64,000 bases of DNA from Pseudomonas poae (GCA_028869255.1 CP110972.1:5001-69000); one strand, 5' to 3'; shown: positions 48,101 to 59,737, counted from the stretch's first letter. Notes: generated by a model from the sequence alone, not told the origin. Numbers and translations: made by a program.

Positions 48101-48358
48101 ATGGCACACAAAAAAGCTGGTGGTAGTACCCGTAACGGTCGCGACTCAGAAGCCAAACGCCTTGGCGTGAAGATGTATGGCGGCCAGAAAATCATTCCGG
48201 GCAACATCATCGTGCGTCAGCGCGGCACCCAATTCCACGCCGGTTACGGTGTTGGCATGGGTAAAGATCACACCCTCTTCGCGAAAATCGAAGGCGTGAT
48301 CAAGTTTGAAGTAAAAGGCGCGTTCAACCGCCGTTACGTGAGCGTTGTCGCCGCTTAA
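48101..48358 (+). CDS. rpmA: 50S ribosomal protein L27
   Basis: 85-aa L27 with the conserved N-terminus [20 protein letters not shown] that reaches the peptidyl-transferase centre. AGGAG precedes ATG 48101. A terminator follows before obgE. Confidence 0.98.
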   Translation: MAHKKAGGSTRNGRDSEAKRLGVKMYGGQKIIPGNIIVRQRGTQFHAGYGVGMGKDHTLFAKIEGVIKFEVKGAFNRRYVSVVAA

Positions 48359-48373
48359 TTGCGCGATCGCTGG

Positions 48374-48404
48374 AAAAGCCCTGTCTCGCGACGGGGCTTT
48401 TTCG
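48374..48404 (+). terminator. rplU-rpmA terminator
   Basis: AAAAGCCCTGTC / GACGGGGCTTTT stem (one G-U pair), TCGC loop, T-run; it separates the ribosomal genes from obgE. Confidence 0.9.
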
Positions 48405-48521
48405 TTTGTGGAGTGAGTCTCTTGCAAAGCTGTTTGTGATGGGCTCAGGCGCTGGATACGCGGTCGTTGTTTGAGGTCGCTGCGCTCATTTTTGCAAGAG
48501 TCTTATGTCTTGGTTTCTTAA

Positions 48522-49775
<1,254 letters not shown>

Positions 49776-49795
49776 TTCGTTGCAGTAAACTTAAG

Positions 49796-49819
49796 CGCCG
49801 CTCTCTCGAGCGGCGTTTT
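49796..49819 (+). terminator. obgE terminator
   Basis: CGCCGCTC / GAGCGGCG stem with a TCTC loop followed by TTTT, 20 nt after the obgE stop. Confidence 0.87.
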
Positions 49820-49912
49820 GGTATCTGGGTATACCTGCAGTCACTAAAGTAGCCACGAATAACGTTATGGGCGGCGCTGGGTCGCGCAGCCCTCAATCTA
49901 AGGTTGAAGATG

Positions 49913-51031
49913 ATGCGGAGCAAAGTGACAGGTGCGCAGCGCTGGGTCGTAAAGATCGGAAGTGCGCTGCTGACGGCGGATGGCAAAGGTCTGGATCGCG
50001 CAGCCATGAGCGTCTGGGTCGAGCAGATGGTGGCCTTGCATGAGGCCGGTGTCGAGTTGGTGCTGGTGTCGTCCGGGGCGGTTGCCGCCGGGATGAGCCG
50101 CCTCGGCTGGACCGCGCGACCCAGCGCGATGCACGAACTGCAAGCCGCCGCGGCTATCGGCCAGATGGGCCTGGTGCAAGCCTGGGAATCGAGCTTTGCC
50201 GAGCATGGCCGCCACACGGCGCAGATCCTGCTGACCCACGACGACCTGTCCGACCGCAAGCGTTACCTCAACGCCCGCAGCACCTTGCGCGCCCTGGTGG
50301 AGCTCAAGGTGATCCCGGTGATCAACGAGAACGACACGGTGGTCACCGATGAAATCCGCTTCGGCGACAACGACACCCTGGCCGCGCTGGTGGCCAACCT
50401 GGTGGAAGCCGACCTGCTGGTGATCCTCACCGACCGCGATGGCATGTTCGACGCCGACCCACGCAACAACCCCGACGCCCAGTTGATCTACGAAGCCCGC
50501 GCCGATGACCCGGCACTGGACGCTGTGGCCGGCAGTGTCGGTGGCGCCCTGGGCCGTGGCGGCATGCAGACCAAGCTGCGCGCAGCGCGCCTGGCGGCAC
50601 GTTCCGGCGCGCATACCATCATCGTTGGCGGGCGCCTGGAGCGTGTGCTGGACCGCCTCAAGGCCGGTGAGCGCATCGGTACACTGCTGTCGCCGGAACG
50701 CGGCATGCTTGCGGCGCGCAAACAATGGCTGGCCGGTCACCTGCAAACCCGTGGCACGCTGGTGCTGGATGATGGTGCGGTCTCGGCCTTGTCCCAGGGC
50801 AACAAAAGCCTGCTGCCGGTGGGCGTCAAGTTGGTGCAGGGCAGCTTCCGCCGTGGCGAGATGGTGGTATGCGTGGCGCCGGATGGTCGTGAGATCGCCC
50901 GCGGCCTTGCCAACTACAGTGCCCTGGAGGCGCAGAAAATCATTGGACAATCGTCCGAGGCGATTGTCGGACTATTGGGCTATATGGCGGAACCGGAACT
51001 GGTGCACCGCGATAACCTGATCCTGGTTTAA
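49913..51031 (+). CDS. proB: Glutamate 5-kinase
   Basis: First enzyme of proline synthesis, phosphorylating L-glutamate. 372 aa: an amino-acid-kinase domain ([48 protein letters not shown]) and a C-terminal PUA domain from about residue 275. Start set at ATG 49913 to give the standard length; ATG 49910 and TTG 49904 are in frame. creA follows after 15 nt. Confidence 0.96.
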   Translation: MRSKVTGAQRWVVKIGSALLTADGKGLDRAAMSVWVEQMVALHEAGVELVLVSSGAVAAGMSRLGWTARPSAMHELQAAAAIGQMGLVQAWESSFAEHGRHTAQILLTHDDLSDRKRYLNARSTLRALVELKVIPVINENDTVVTDEIRFGDNDTLAALVANLVEADLLVILTDRDGMFDADPRNNPDAQLIYEARADDPALDAVAGSVGGALGRGGMQTKLRAARLAARSGAHTIIVGGRLERVLDRLKAGERIGTLLSPERGMLAARKQWLAGHLQTRGTLVLDDGAVSALSQGNKSLLPVGVKLVQGSFRRGEMVVCVAPDGREIARGLANYSALEAQKIIGQSSEAIVGLLGYMAEPELVHRDNLILV

Positions 51032-51046
51032 CCAAAGGAATACACG

Positions 51047-51511
51047 ATGCGCGTAATGAAGGGATTGCTCGGCCTGTTGTTGGCCATGCCGCTGCTGGCC
51101 TCGGCTGAAGAGATCGGCCAGGTGTCGACGGTGTTCAAGTTCGTCGGCCCCAACGACCGGATTGTGGTCGAAGCGTTTGATGACCCCAAGGTTGACGGTG
51201 TGACCTGCTACTTGTCCCGCGCCAAGACCGGCGGCGTCAAAGGTGGCCTGGGCTTGGCCGAAGACCGTGCCGAAGCCTCGATTGCCTGCCGTCAGGTCGG
51301 GCCGATTCGATTCAAGGGCGAACTCAAGGATGGCGACGAAGTGTTCAAGGAGCGCACCTCGCTGGTGTTCAAGACCATGCAGGTGGTGCGTTTTCTCGAC
51401 AAGAAGCGCAATACCTTGGTTTATCTGGTCTACAGCGACCGCTTGATCGAAGGCAGCCCGCAGAACGCGGTCACCGCGATTCCGATTTTGCCGTGGCCTA
51501 CCGCTCAGTAA
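51047..51511 (+). CDS. creA: CreA-family periplasmic protein
   Basis: 154-aa secreted protein with a signal peptide ([19 protein letters not shown]) and the CreA core ([52 protein letters not shown]). Two cysteines are visible. The family is widespread but functionally unassigned. AAAGGAA precedes ATG 51047; probably co-transcribed with proB. Confidence 0.92.
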   Translation: MRVMKGLLGLLLAMPLLASAEEIGQVSTVFKFVGPNDRIVVEAFDDPKVDGVTCYLSRAKTGGVKGGLGLAEDRAEASIACRQVGPIRFKGELKDGDEVFKERTSLVFKTMQVVRFLDKKRNTLVYLVYSDRLIEGSPQNAVTAIPILPWPTAQ

Positions 51512-51612
51512 CCGGCAGGCGAGTTTTGTAATCGGCGTCTATGATTGCAGGCTTGCGGGTTGTAATCTCGAAATGCCGCAAGGCAAAGAACATGGGATAT
51601 CTGGAGTTCGTC

Positions 51613-52095
51613 ATGAGTGCTTTCCACGATCTGAAACTCAAAGCTTTAGACGGACAAGAGCTGCCGCTGGCGCTCTACAAGGGGCACGTGGTGCTGGTGG
51701 TCAACGTGGCCTCCAAATGTGGCTTGACCCCGCAATACGCAGCGCTGGAAAACCTCTACCAGCAGTACAAGGACAAGGGTTTTACCGTGCTGGGTCTGCC
51801 TTGCAACCAGTTTGCAGGCCAGGAGCCGGGTACCGAGGAAGAGATCCGCGAGTTCTGTAGCCTGAACTATGGGGTTACGTTCCCGCTGGGCAGCAAACTC
51901 GAAGTGAACGGCCCTGACCGTCACCAGCTGTACCGCCTGCTGGCGGGCGAGGGCGCCGAGTTCCCAGGGGATATCACCTGGAATTTCGAGAAGTTCCTGC
52001 TCGGCAAAGATGGGCGAGTGCTCGCTCGCTTCTCGCCGCGCACCCCACCGGATGACCCGACCATCGTCCAGGCCATCGAAAAAGCCCTGAGCTGA
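51613..52095 (+). CDS. Glutathione peroxidase-family (thioredoxin-dependent) peroxidase
   Basis: 160-aa GPx-fold peroxidase with the peroxidatic cysteine in NVASKCGLTPQY near residue 36, a second conserved site GLPCNQFAGQEPG and the late ITWNFEKFLLGKDG. Bacterial Cys-GPx proteins usually use thioredoxin. GGAG precedes ATG 51613; the in-frame ATG 51541 is not supported. Confidence 0.93.
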   Translation: MSAFHDLKLKALDGQELPLALYKGHVVLVVNVASKCGLTPQYAALENLYQQYKDKGFTVLGLPCNQFAGQEPGTEEEIREFCSLNYGVTFPLGSKLEVNGPDRHQLYRLLAGEGAEFPGDITWNFEKFLLGKDGRVLARFSPRTPPDDPTIVQAIEKALS

Positions 52096-52099
52096 ACAC

Positions 52100-52180
52100 C
52101 TGTCGGTGTAGCTTCAAGTGCCAAGCCGCAAGTAGCCGCGCCGCCGTGCCAGTTGCAGCTTGCAGCTTGCGGTTAGCCAC
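52100..52180. repeat. GCTTGCAG/CTTCAAG-type repeat cluster, copy 1
   Basis: Several short near-copies of GCTTCAAG, GCCGCAAG, GCAGCTTGCAGCTTGC in both orientations lie just after the peroxidase stop. The same vocabulary recurs at 57950-58035. It is distinct from the REP family. The remainder of 52096-52282 is the promoter region of the next gene. Confidence 0.6.
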
Positions 52181-52282
52181 TGCTGTCATACCCCTTAATC
52201 ACCTGGATCAATAGTGCTACCCAGCACTGCGCACTCCCCATATTATCCGCATCATAAACCTCGTCTTCCGTGGAGTGCCCCC

Positions 52283-53386
52283 ATGCCTGTCCAAGCCTTG
52301 TTCAAACCGTTCCAGCTCGGTGCACTGCAGCTGTCGACCCGTGTGGTCATGGCCCCCATGACCCGTTCGTTTTCGCCGGGTGGCGTACCCAATTCCAAGG
52401 TTATCGAGTACTACCGCCGCCGCGCCGCAGCCGGCGTGGGCCTGATCATCACCGAGGGCACCGTGGTCGGTCACCAGGCGTCCAACGGCTACCCCAACGT
52501 CCCGCACTTCTACGGCGAGGCCGCGCTGGCCGGCTGGAAGAAAGTGGTCGATGCGGTACACGCCGAAGGCGGCAAGATTGTCCCGCAGCTGTGGCACGTG
52601 GGCAGCGTGCGCCGTATCGGCACCGAGCCTGATGCCAGCGTGCCGGCCTACGGGCCGATGGAAAAACTCAAGGACGGCAACGTGGTGGTCCACGGCATGA
52701 CCGCCCAGGACATCAAGGATGTGATCAGCGCCTTCGCCCAGGCCGCCAAGGATGCCCAGCGCATCGGCATGGACGGCGTGGAGATCCACGGCGCCCACGG
52801 CTACCTGGTGGATCAATTCTTCTGGGAAGGCAGCAACCAGCGCACCGACGAATACGGCGGCAGCCTGGCCAACCGTTCGCGTTTTGCCATCGAGCTGATC
52901 CAGGCGACCCGCGCCGCCGTGGGCCCGGATTTCCAGATCATCTTGCGTTTCTCGCAGTGGAAGCAGCAGGATTACACCGCCCGCCTGGTACAAACCCCGG
53001 AGGCTTTGGGTGAGTTCCTCAAGCCGTTGTCCGACGCGGGCGTGGATATTTTCCACTGCTCCACCCGTCGCTTCTGGGAGCCGGAGTTCGAAGGTTCCGA
53101 CCTCAACCTGGCCGGCTGGACGCGCCAGCTCACCGGCAAGCCGACCATCACCGTGGGCAGCGTCGGCCTGGACGGCGAGTTCCTGCAGTTTATGGTCAAC
53201 ACCGACAAGGTGGCCCAGCCCGCCAGCCTGGAGAAACTGCTGGAGCGCCTGAACAACGACGAGTTTGATCTGGTTGCCGTAGGCCGTGCGCTGCTGGTTG
53301 ACCCGGATTGGGCCGTGAAGGTGCGCGAGGGCCGCGAGGGCGACATCCTGCCGTTCAGTCGTGAGGCGTTGACGACGTTGGTTTGA
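52283..53386 (+). CDS. Old Yellow Enzyme-family alkene reductase (NADH:flavin oxidoreductase)
   Basis: 367-aa FMN TIM-barrel enzyme of the OYE family that reduces activated C=C bonds or nitro esters. Visible motifs are VVMAPMTRSFSP near 22-33, the substrate-binding GVEIHGAHGYLVDQFF near 167-182, and the long QRTDEYGGSLANRSRF. The usual His-His/Asn pair is present as H-x-x-H in IHGAHGY. GGAG before ATG 52283. Confidence 0.93.
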   Translation: MPVQALFKPFQLGALQLSTRVVMAPMTRSFSPGGVPNSKVIEYYRRRAAAGVGLIITEGTVVGHQASNGYPNVPHFYGEAALAGWKKVVDAVHAEGGKIVPQLWHVGSVRRIGTEPDASVPAYGPMEKLKDGNVVVHGMTAQDIKDVISAFAQAAKDAQRIGMDGVEIHGAHGYLVDQFFWEGSNQRTDEYGGSLANRSRFAIELIQATRAAVGPDFQIILRFSQWKQQDYTARLVQTPEALGEFLKPLSDAGVDIFHCSTRRFWEPEFEGSDLNLAGWTRQLTGKPTITVGSVGLDGEFLQFMVNTDKVAQPASLEKLLERLNNDEFDLVAVGRALLVDPDWAVKVREGREGDILPFSREALTTLV

Positions 53387-53407
53387 CCTGAGCGTCACAG
53401 GCGTTGC

Positions 53408-53439
53408 AAGAGTGCCGGACATTGACTTCCGGCACTCCA
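53408..53439 (+). terminator. Hairpin after the OYE gene
   Basis: GAGTGCCGGA / TCCGGCACTC is a perfect 10-bp stem about 20 nt past the stop codon, but only a weak T-run follows, so it may be a processing hairpin rather than a full terminator. Confidence 0.6.
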
Positions 53440-53467
53440 TTGTCCGAATCGATGTCAGACCATCATT

Positions 53468-53656
53468 TTATTTGGGCAATGGCCGGGTAGGAAGCGGCTC
53501 GTCCGGCAGTTGAGGGTAGCGGAACCTACCCGCAATGCCGCCGCCTTCGAGTGAGCACGGACCGTGATCAGGGTTTAAAGGCAGCGTCGGCTTTTCGGGC
53601 TTGTCGTTGAGGTTTATGCCAAGAGGAATGACGAAGTTATTGCGGGGTATTTGCAT
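53468..53656 (-). CDS. Small proline-rich hypothetical protein
   Basis: A possible 62-aa gene starting at ATG 53656 (MQIPRNNFVIPLGINLND...), rich in proline and ending LPTRPLPK. The ribosome site is weak (GGA about 11 nt upstream). No family recognised. The gap 53387-53881 contains this, the hairpin above, and 53657-53881, where I see nothing. Confidence 0.35.
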   Translation of the reverse strand: MQIPRNNFVIPLGINLNDKPEKPTLPLNPDHGPCSLEGGGIAGRFRYPQLPDEPLPTRPLPK

Positions 53657-53881
53657 GGTTAAAATCCAACTCTATATTTCAAAGTGTTTTGGCGATCTGA
53701 CTGTTTGACCGTTAGGGTTCACCTGTCTGCCATGCACTGGGTGGAGTCAGGGAAGGATTGGGTTCCTGGTTACAACCTGCAACAGAGCCCGCAGCGGCTG
53801 GGCCGCGAGGCGATCACACTGCCTGGCCCCCCGGTTTTCAAGGGGGTCTCCAGAACGAGGTTAAAGCCCTTACCTGGGGCT

Positions 53882-55069
53882 CTAGATATTCATCGTGTTG
53901 GCGTTGCCTTTTATGGACGCCAAGTACGCGCCATACACATCCAGTAACTTGCTCTCAAACTGCTCGATAATCGCAGGCCAACCCTGACGGCTGGCGTGTT
54001 GCCGGGCGTTGAGCCGCACCCGGCGCAAACTCTCGCGTTCTTCCAGCAGCCAGATGGCCGCATCGCAAAACGCCTCCTCATCCCCCGGCATCGCCAGCAC
54101 GCCGTTGTAGCCATGGCGAATGTGCTGGGTCGCGGCCGCCTGGTCGTAAGCCACCACGCCAAGCCCCGACGCCATGGCTTCCAGCACCACATTGCCGAAG
54201 GTTTCAGTCAGGCTGGGAAACAGAAACAGATCCCCCGAGGCGTAATGCCGCGCCAGCTCTTCGCCGCGCTGAGTGCCGCAGAACACCGCTTCAGGAAGAG
54301 CGCGTTCCAGCAGCGGGCGTTGTGGGCCATCGCCGACGATGATCAGCTTCAGTCGACGCTGTGGATAAGTTGCCTGCACGGCATCAAAGCAACGCTTGAG
54401 CAGCCCGAGGTTTTTTTCCTGTGCCAGCCGCCCGACGTGCAGCACGGCAATATCGTCGCTTTGCAAACCCCAGCTTTCGCGCAAGGTGTTGTCACGTTTG
54501 GCGGGGTGGAACAGCTGGCTGTCGACCCCGCGTGACAGCATTCCCAGGCGCTCGAAGTGCCGACGCTCCAACTCCAGGCGCTGGCTGGCGCTGGGCACCA
54601 GGGTCAGCGTCGAGCGGTTGTGAAACCAGCGCAGGTAATGCGTGACCATCCGGCTCAGCAGGCTCAAGCCATACTGGTTCGAGTACTGCTGGAAGTTGGT
54701 GTGAAAGCCGCTGACCACACTGATCCCCAACCGCCGCGCCGCACGCAACGCCGACAGCCCCAGCGGGCCCTCAGTGGCGATATACAGTACATCGGGCCGT
54801 TGGCGGGTCCAGCGGCGCAGCAATTTGTGCATCGACGACTGGCCCCATTGCAGGCCCGGGTAACCCGGCAAAGGCCAGCCGCGGCACAACAGCAAATCGT
54901 CGTCGCTGAGACGGCTCTGGTCGCTGCCCTGGCGTGGGCGCACCAACTCGACTTGGTGGCCGCGTGCACGTAGACCGTCGCACAAGCGGCCAAGGGTATT
55001 GGCCACCCCGTTGATCTCTGGCGGGAAGGTTTCGGTGATGAGGGTGATGTGAAGCGAAGCTGTCGTCAT
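53882..55069 (-). CDS. Glycosyltransferase family 4 protein
   Basis: 395-aa GT-B glycosyltransferase. The N-terminal acceptor domain starts HITLITETFPPEINGVANTLG. The C-terminal donor domain has VLHVGRLAQEKNLGLLKRC and the retaining-enzyme E-x7-E site SLTETFGNVVLEAMASG. Related proteins transfer sugars to lipids or glycolipids; the substrate is unknown. Start placed at ATG 55069, although ATG 55102 is in frame; the region immediately upstream forms a hairpin. Confidence 0.9.
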   Translation of the reverse strand: MTTASLHITLITETFPPEINGVANTLGRLCDGLRARGHQVELVRPRQGSDQSRLSDDDLLLCRGWPLPGYPGLQWGQSSMHKLLRRWTRQRPDVLYIATEGPLGLSALRAARRLGISVVSGFHTNFQQYSNQYGLSLLSRMVTHYLRWFHNRSTLTLVPSASQRLELERRHFERLGMLSRGVDSQLFHPAKRDNTLRESWGLQSDDIAVLHVGRLAQEKNLGLLKRCFDAVQATYPQRRLKLIIVGDGPQRPLLERALPEAVFCGTQRGEELARHYASGDLFLFPSLTETFGNVVLEAMASGLGVVAYDQAAATQHIRHGYNGVLAMPGDEEAFCDAAIWLLEERESLRRVRLNARQHASRQGWPAIIEQFESKLLDVYGAYLASIKGNANTMNI

Positions 55070-55071
55070 GA

Positions 55072-55090
55072 CCCACAGTGTCACTGTGGG
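55072..55090. promoter_or_regulatory. Perfect palindrome abutting the glycosyltransferase start
   Basis: CCCACAGTG-T-CACTGTGGG (9-bp arms, 1-nt centre) lies 2 nt outside the chosen start codon. In DNA it could be an operator; in mRNA it would be a hairpin covering the ribosome site. Confidence 0.55.
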
Positions 55091-55123
55091 CCATGTCGTC
55101 ATTGTGTCATCTGGATGATGGAT

Positions 55124-55888
55124 TTATGACTGGGTGATCTTCTGCGCCGCCGTCGCCTCGGCACCTTGCTCGCGCACCCAGAACAACGTGGCGCCGGCCA
55201 CCGCCGCCGGCATCATCAGCAGGTTGACCACCGGCACCAGCAGCACCAGGTAGACGATCCCGCCAAAACTCATGCTCTGCCAGCGCTTCTGGCGCAGCCA
55301 GGCGAGCATCTCGTTCCAGCCCAGCTTGTGGTTGTCGGCCGGGTAGTCGATGTATTGGATCGCCATCATCCACACGCCGAACAGCAGCCACAGCGGTGCG
55401 GCGATCAGGTTGACCACCGGTATGAACGACAGGATAAACAGGCCGATGGCTCGCGGCAGGAAGTAACCCAGCTTGCGCATTTCCCGCGCCAGCGTGCGCG
55501 GCACCATGGCGATCAGCTCGCCCCAGCTGAAGGCCGGGAAGTCGTCGGTGCCGCGTACCACCACTTCGACTTTCTCCGAGAGAAAGCCGTTGAACGGCGC
55601 GGCGATGATATTGGCCAGCATGGTGAAGGTGAAAAACACCATCAGCACCACCAGCACCACGAACAGCGGCCATAGCAGGTAATTCAAAAAGCTCAGCCAG
55701 GCAGGCAGTGTCGGCATCAAGTGGTCGACCCACAGGCTGAACTGATGGCCGGCGAAATAGATCAAGCCGACGAACAGCACCAGGTTGATCGCCAGCGGCA
55801 GCAGCACAAACAGGCGCAGGCCGGGGCTCAACACCAGTTTGAGACCTTCACGCAGGTATTGCGGGCCGGAAAGAGCAGGGGCGGGCAT
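55124..55888 (-). CDS. cysZ: Sulfate transporter CysZ
   Basis: 254-aa EI24/CysZ-type membrane protein that imports sulfate for cysteine synthesis. Hydrophobic segments lie at about 25-50, 62-95, 145-180 and 205-230, with the family text [17 protein letters not shown] use ATG 55888, with GGAG 7 nt upstream, rather than the longer in-frame start 56008. It is divergent from trxB; the gap 55889-56171 carries both promoters. Confidence 0.93.
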   Translation of the reverse strand: MPAPALSGPQYLREGLKLVLSPGLRLFVLLPLAINLVLFVGLIYFAGHQFSLWVDHLMPTLPAWLSFLNYLLWPLFVVLVVLMVFFTFTMLANIIAAPFNGFLSEKVEVVVRGTDDFPAFSWGELIAMVPRTLAREMRKLGYFLPRAIGLFILSFIPVVNLIAAPLWLLFGVWMMAIQYIDYPADNHKLGWNEMLAWLRQKRWQSMSFGGIVYLVLLVPVVNLLMMPAAVAGATLFWVREQGAEATAAQKITQS

Positions 55889-56168
55889 GGCGAACTCCGA
55901 GCAGGATGACGAACGCGCCGACCTTACCGGCTTTGCATCCGTGGCGAAAGCGGCGACATCAACGGTAACAAAGGCGTCGATTAATCGGGCCGACTGCATA
56001 GAGACCACCTATGAGCTGGATTGTTATTCCGTATTTCCTTAATCTTGCCCCCCTCGATACGCTGCACCCATTATTTTTCAGGGCCTGCGAGTTCAAGCCT
56101 TCCCCAAGTGCTTCGTGGTCCCTTTTTTATTCCAGCCGCCTTGTAGTCCGGGCGGTCGACAGGAGTGA

Positions 56169-57134
<966 letters not shown>

Positions 57135-57145
57135 ACCGTTGAAAT

Positions 57146-57177
57146 AAAAAAACCGGCTGAGAGGCCGGTTTTTTTTG
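57146..57177. terminator. trxB terminator
   Basis: AAAAAAACCGGC / GCCGGTTTTTTT stem with a TGAGAG loop, 11 nt beyond the trxB stop; the A and T runs allow function in both directions. Confidence 0.93.
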
Positions 57178-57207
57178 CTGGCGATTTGATAACCAACACC
57201 GATCAAA

Positions 57208-57281
57208 TGTGGGAGCTGGCTTGCCTGCGATAGCAGTGTGTCAGCCACCACCGCCATCGCGGGCAAGCCCGGCTCCCACAT
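57208..57281. repeat. REP doublet, mixed arms
   Basis: Left arm of the CTGGCTTGCCTGCGAT type, right arm the complement of CCGGGCTTGCCCGCGAT, as at 18621-18712. It lies between the convergent trxB and hopJ-like genes. Confidence 0.84.
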
Positions 57282-57302
57282 TCATCGGGTTATCGCATCG
57301 AG

Positions 57303-57641
57303 TCAGCGGCGGGTCAAAGGCTGCGCCGTAAACTTCACGCCCGCCAAACCCTGCGCAATCAACGCACGAATATTGCCGTGGTCGCTGCCCTCTGGCGTCG
57401 CCACCACCGAACGGTAATGCTCACCAAACGCCAGCAGCGCTTCCTGATCGCTCAAGCCTTCCAGCAGTGCCAAACCCAGGGTCTTGCACGAACCTTCGTT
57501 CTGTCCGGCGGCGTTTTCAACGGTGCCGTTGGTGAAGGCTTGCGGCTGGTAGTCGTAACCGGCCGCCACAAAAGCCAAGGTATCGGCAAAGACGTGTTCG
57601 CCGCTGTTAAGGCTGGCGCGCAGGGTGTTCAGATCAGTCAT
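57303..57641 (-). CDS. HopJ-family protein
   Basis: 112-aa protein of the HopJ type III effector domain family (FADTLAFVAAGYDYQPQAFTNG, NAAGQNEGSCKTLGLALL). The family name comes from P. syringae, but homologs are common in non-pathogens and no secretion system is present here, so it is better regarded as a conserved protein of unknown function. Start ATG 57641 overlaps the upstream DUF1244 gene by 8 nt; last gene of the fol operon. Confidence 0.9.
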   Translation of the reverse strand: MTDLNTLRASLNSGEHVFADTLAFVAAGYDYQPQAFTNGTVENAAGQNEGSCKTLGLALLEGLSDQEALLAFGEHYRSVVATPEGSDHGNIRALIAQGLAGVKFTAQPLTRR

Positions 57642-57930
57642 GGGTTTTTCCTTTGGCAAACGCCGCCTGTTGGTCGGCGCTGGCTTCTTTCTGGTATTGG
57701 GCTTTCCACTCGGCGTACGGCATGCCGTACACCACTTCACGGGCGTCATCGAGGCTCAGTTCGATGTGGCGCTCGTCGGCCTCGGCCTTGTACCACTTGG
57801 ACAAGCAGTTGCGACAGAAGCCCGAGAGGTTCATCAGGTCGATGTTCTGCACATCCTTGCGGCTGTCCAGGTGCGCTACCAGTCGGCGGAAGGCGGCGGC
57901 TTCGAGTTCGAGGCGTTGTTGATCGTTCAT
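57634..57930 (-). CDS. DUF1244 family protein
   Basis: 98-aa DUF1244 protein, helical, with the conserved CxxC in LMNLSGFCRNCLSKWYKAEADE and EVVYGMPYAEWKAQYQ. Function unknown; genes of this family often lie next to the hopJ-like gene, and the two overlap here. It is separated from folX by a cluster of GCTTGCAG-type repeats. Confidence 0.91.
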   Translation of the reverse strand: MNDQQRLELEAAAFRRLVAHLDSRKDVQNIDLMNLSGFCRNCLSKWYKAEADERHIELSLDDAREVVYGMPYAEWKAQYQKEASADQQAAFAKGKTHD

Positions 57931-57949
57931 GGTGGTCTCTTTGAGACAG

Positions 57950-58035
57950 CTTCAAGCGGGCAAGCTTCAAGCTGCAAGTTGGAGTGTGGTCGGCCGTTAG
58001 CTTATCGCTTGCAGCTAACGGCTTGCAGCTAGCGT
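57950..58035. repeat. GCTTGCAG/CTTCAAG-type repeat cluster, copy 2
   Basis: Repeated AGCTTCAAG, GCAAGCTTCAAGCTGCAAG and GCTTGCAGCTAACG elements in both orientations. Its right edge runs into folX, so the last few folX codons and its TAG stop are written in repeat sequence. Same vocabulary as 52100-52180. Confidence 0.68.
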
Positions 58036-58386
58036 TATCGACACCGACTCGGCAAAGCGCAACGCGTGGGGCTTGTCCACTTCGACTTCGGCGTACAGCA
58101 CCGATTCGTTGCTCATCACCAGGTCCAGCAGTTCCTGGGTCAGGCGCTCCAGCAGGGCGAAGCGGTTGCCTTCGACGTGGGCGATGATGGCCTTGGTGAT
58201 GGTGCGGTAGTTCAGCGCGTGGTCGATATCGTTGTCGCGCACGGCTTCCTGAGCGGCATACAGGATGGTCAGGTTGATCAGCACATCCTGCTTGTTGAGG
58301 ATCTCGTCCTCGTTGATGCCGATAAAGGTGCGCAGGCACAGGTCCTTGACCCGGATGCGCGCCATGCCTGGTTGAAGTTGTGGCAT
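58015..58386 (-). CDS. folX: Dihydroneopterin triphosphate 2'-epimerase FolX
   Basis: 123-aa FolB/FolX-fold enzyme ([42 protein letters not shown]) giving dihydromonapterin precursors. Together with FolE and FolM this makes tetrahydromonapterin, the pterin cofactor used by phenylalanine hydroxylase in Pseudomonas. It starts 2 nt after folE. Its C-terminus (LAASR) and stop are formed by the adjoining repeat cluster. Confidence 0.93.
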   Translation of the reverse strand: MPQLQPGMARIRVKDLCLRTFIGINEDEILNKQDVLINLTILYAAQEAVRDNDIDHALNYRTITKAIIAHVEGNRFALLERLTQELLDLVMSNESVLYAEVEVDKPHALRFAESVSITLAASR

Positions 58387-58388
58387 TG

Positions 58389-58949
58389 CTACTTGCTCCG
58401 TCCGATCAGTTGCAGGAACTCCATGCGCGTGGTGTTCGACTCACGGAAGGCGCCGAGCATCACCGAGGTGTTCATGGTTGAATTCTGTTTTTCCACGCCG
58501 CGCATCATCATGCACATATGTTTGGCTTCGATCACCACCGCCACGCCGGCGGCCTGGGTGACGTGCTGGATCGCGTCGGCGATCTGGCGTGTGAGGTTTT
58601 CCTGGATCTGCAGGCGCCGCGCGTACATGTCGACGATGCGCGCCAGCTTCGACAGGCCGAGTACCTTGCCGGTCGGAATATAGGCCACGTGGGCCTTGCC
58701 GATAAAGGGCAGCAGATGGTGCTCGCACAGCGAGTACAGCTCGATGTCCTTGAGGATCACCATCTCGTCATTGTCGGAAGCAAACAGCGCGCCGTTGACG
58801 ATGGTTTCCAGGTTCTGCTCGTAGCCATGACACAGGTACTGCATGGCCTTGGCAGCGCGCTTGGGGGTGTCGAGCAAGCCTTCACGCTCCGGGTCTTCGC
58901 CCAGGCCCTTGAGGATCTCGTGGTAGTGGTGTGGCAGGGATAAGGTCAT
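58389..58949 (-). CDS. folE: GTP cyclohydrolase I
   Basis: Converts GTP to 7,8-dihydroneopterin triphosphate. The 186-aa protein has the zinc/active-site segment [21 protein letters not shown] (near 74-94) and the later cysteine-histidine region [14 protein letters not shown]. Middle of folM-folE-folX. In P. putida a folE copy is light-inducible through PplR, which fits the regulator divergent from this operon. Confidence 0.96.
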   Translation of the reverse strand: MTLSLPHHYHEILKGLGEDPEREGLLDTPKRAAKAMQYLCHGYEQNLETIVNGALFASDNDEMVILKDIELYSLCEHHLLPFIGKAHVAYIPTGKVLGLSKLARIVDMYARRLQIQENLTRQIADAIQHVTQAAGVAVVIEAKHMCMMMRGVEKQNSTMNTSVMLGAFRESNTTRMEFLQLIGRSK

Positions 58950-58969
58950 ACAACATCCTCACAAACGGC

Positions 58970-59680
58970 TTACTTGATATGCCGCCCGCCGTTGACGGTC
59001 AGGGTGGTTCCGGTCACATAGGGGTTGTCCAGCAGGTAACGCAGGCTCTGGTAGATCACCTCGGGCCCGGGTTCGATGCCCAGTGCTGACTTGGCCAGCA
59101 CCTTGCTGCGGTAGGCCGCGTCGTCGCCTTCATTGAACATCACCATTGCCGGTGCGATGCCGTTGACCTTGATCAGCGGTGCAAACTGCGCGGCAAACGA
59201 CAGCGTGAGGCTGTCGAGCCCGGCTTTGGTGGCGCAATAGGCGATGTGCTGGCGGCTGCCCTTGCGCACCACGTCATCGCTGATATGCACGATATCGGCA
59301 GGTGTGGAGCGCTGCAGCAGAGGTGAACAATGCAGGTTGATCAGATACGGCGCAAGCATGTGCACGCTGAACATGTCGGTAAAGGCGCGGCTTTCGTCGC
59401 CCGGTGTTTCCGCGACCCAGGCCGAGGCGTTGTGGACGATCGCCCGCAGGCTTTGGGTATGGGTGTTCAGCTCAGCGATAAACGCGAGAATCCCGGCTTG
59501 CGTGGAGAAGTCGGCAAATAGGCCCACGGCACCACGCTCACGCAGAACCTGCACACCGGGGCGTTCGCTGCGGTAGCTGAAAATCACCGGCTGGCCCTCG
59601 TCCAGCAGGCGCTCGGCGCAATGCAGGCCGACACGCTGGCCGGCGCCGGTGATCAGGATCGGGGCGGGGGTTGAAGTCAT
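58970..59680 (-). CDS. folM: Dihydromonapterin reductase FolM (SDR family)
   Basis: 236-aa short-chain dehydrogenase reducing dihydromonapterin. It has the N-terminal cofactor motif ITGAGQRVGLHCAERLL, NASAW (NAG position), the active-site YCATKAGLDSLTLS (Y-x3-K) and ends TLTVNGGRHIK. 20 nt upstream of folE, so one transcript is likely. Other SDR identities are possible, but the folE/folX context is decisive. Confidence 0.9.
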   Translation of the reverse strand: MTSTPAPILITGAGQRVGLHCAERLLDEGQPVIFSYRSERPGVQVLRERGAVGLFADFSTQAGILAFIAELNTHTQSLRAIVHNASAWVAETPGDESRAFTDMFSVHMLAPYLINLHCSPLLQRSTPADIVHISDDVVRKGSRQHIAYCATKAGLDSLTLSFAAQFAPLIKVNGIAPAMVMFNEGDDAAYRSKVLAKSALGIEPGPEVIYQSLRYLLDNPYVTGTTLTVNGGRHIK

Positions 59681-59737
59681 GAGGGGCTCGCGTCGCTGGC
59701 AGAGTGAAACTATACCAGCGACCGGTCGCCCGTGTAC

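Noticed and set aside
53684..53970. Small plus-strand frames between the OYE and glycosyltransferase genes
   Set aside because: No ribosome site, no recognisable domain, and they overlap the glycosyltransferase end; composition is that of chance frames.
57303..57641. Type III secreted effector (HopJ)
   Set aside because: The domain is widespread in non-pathogenic bacteria, and no hrp/hrc genes or chaperone are in the window.
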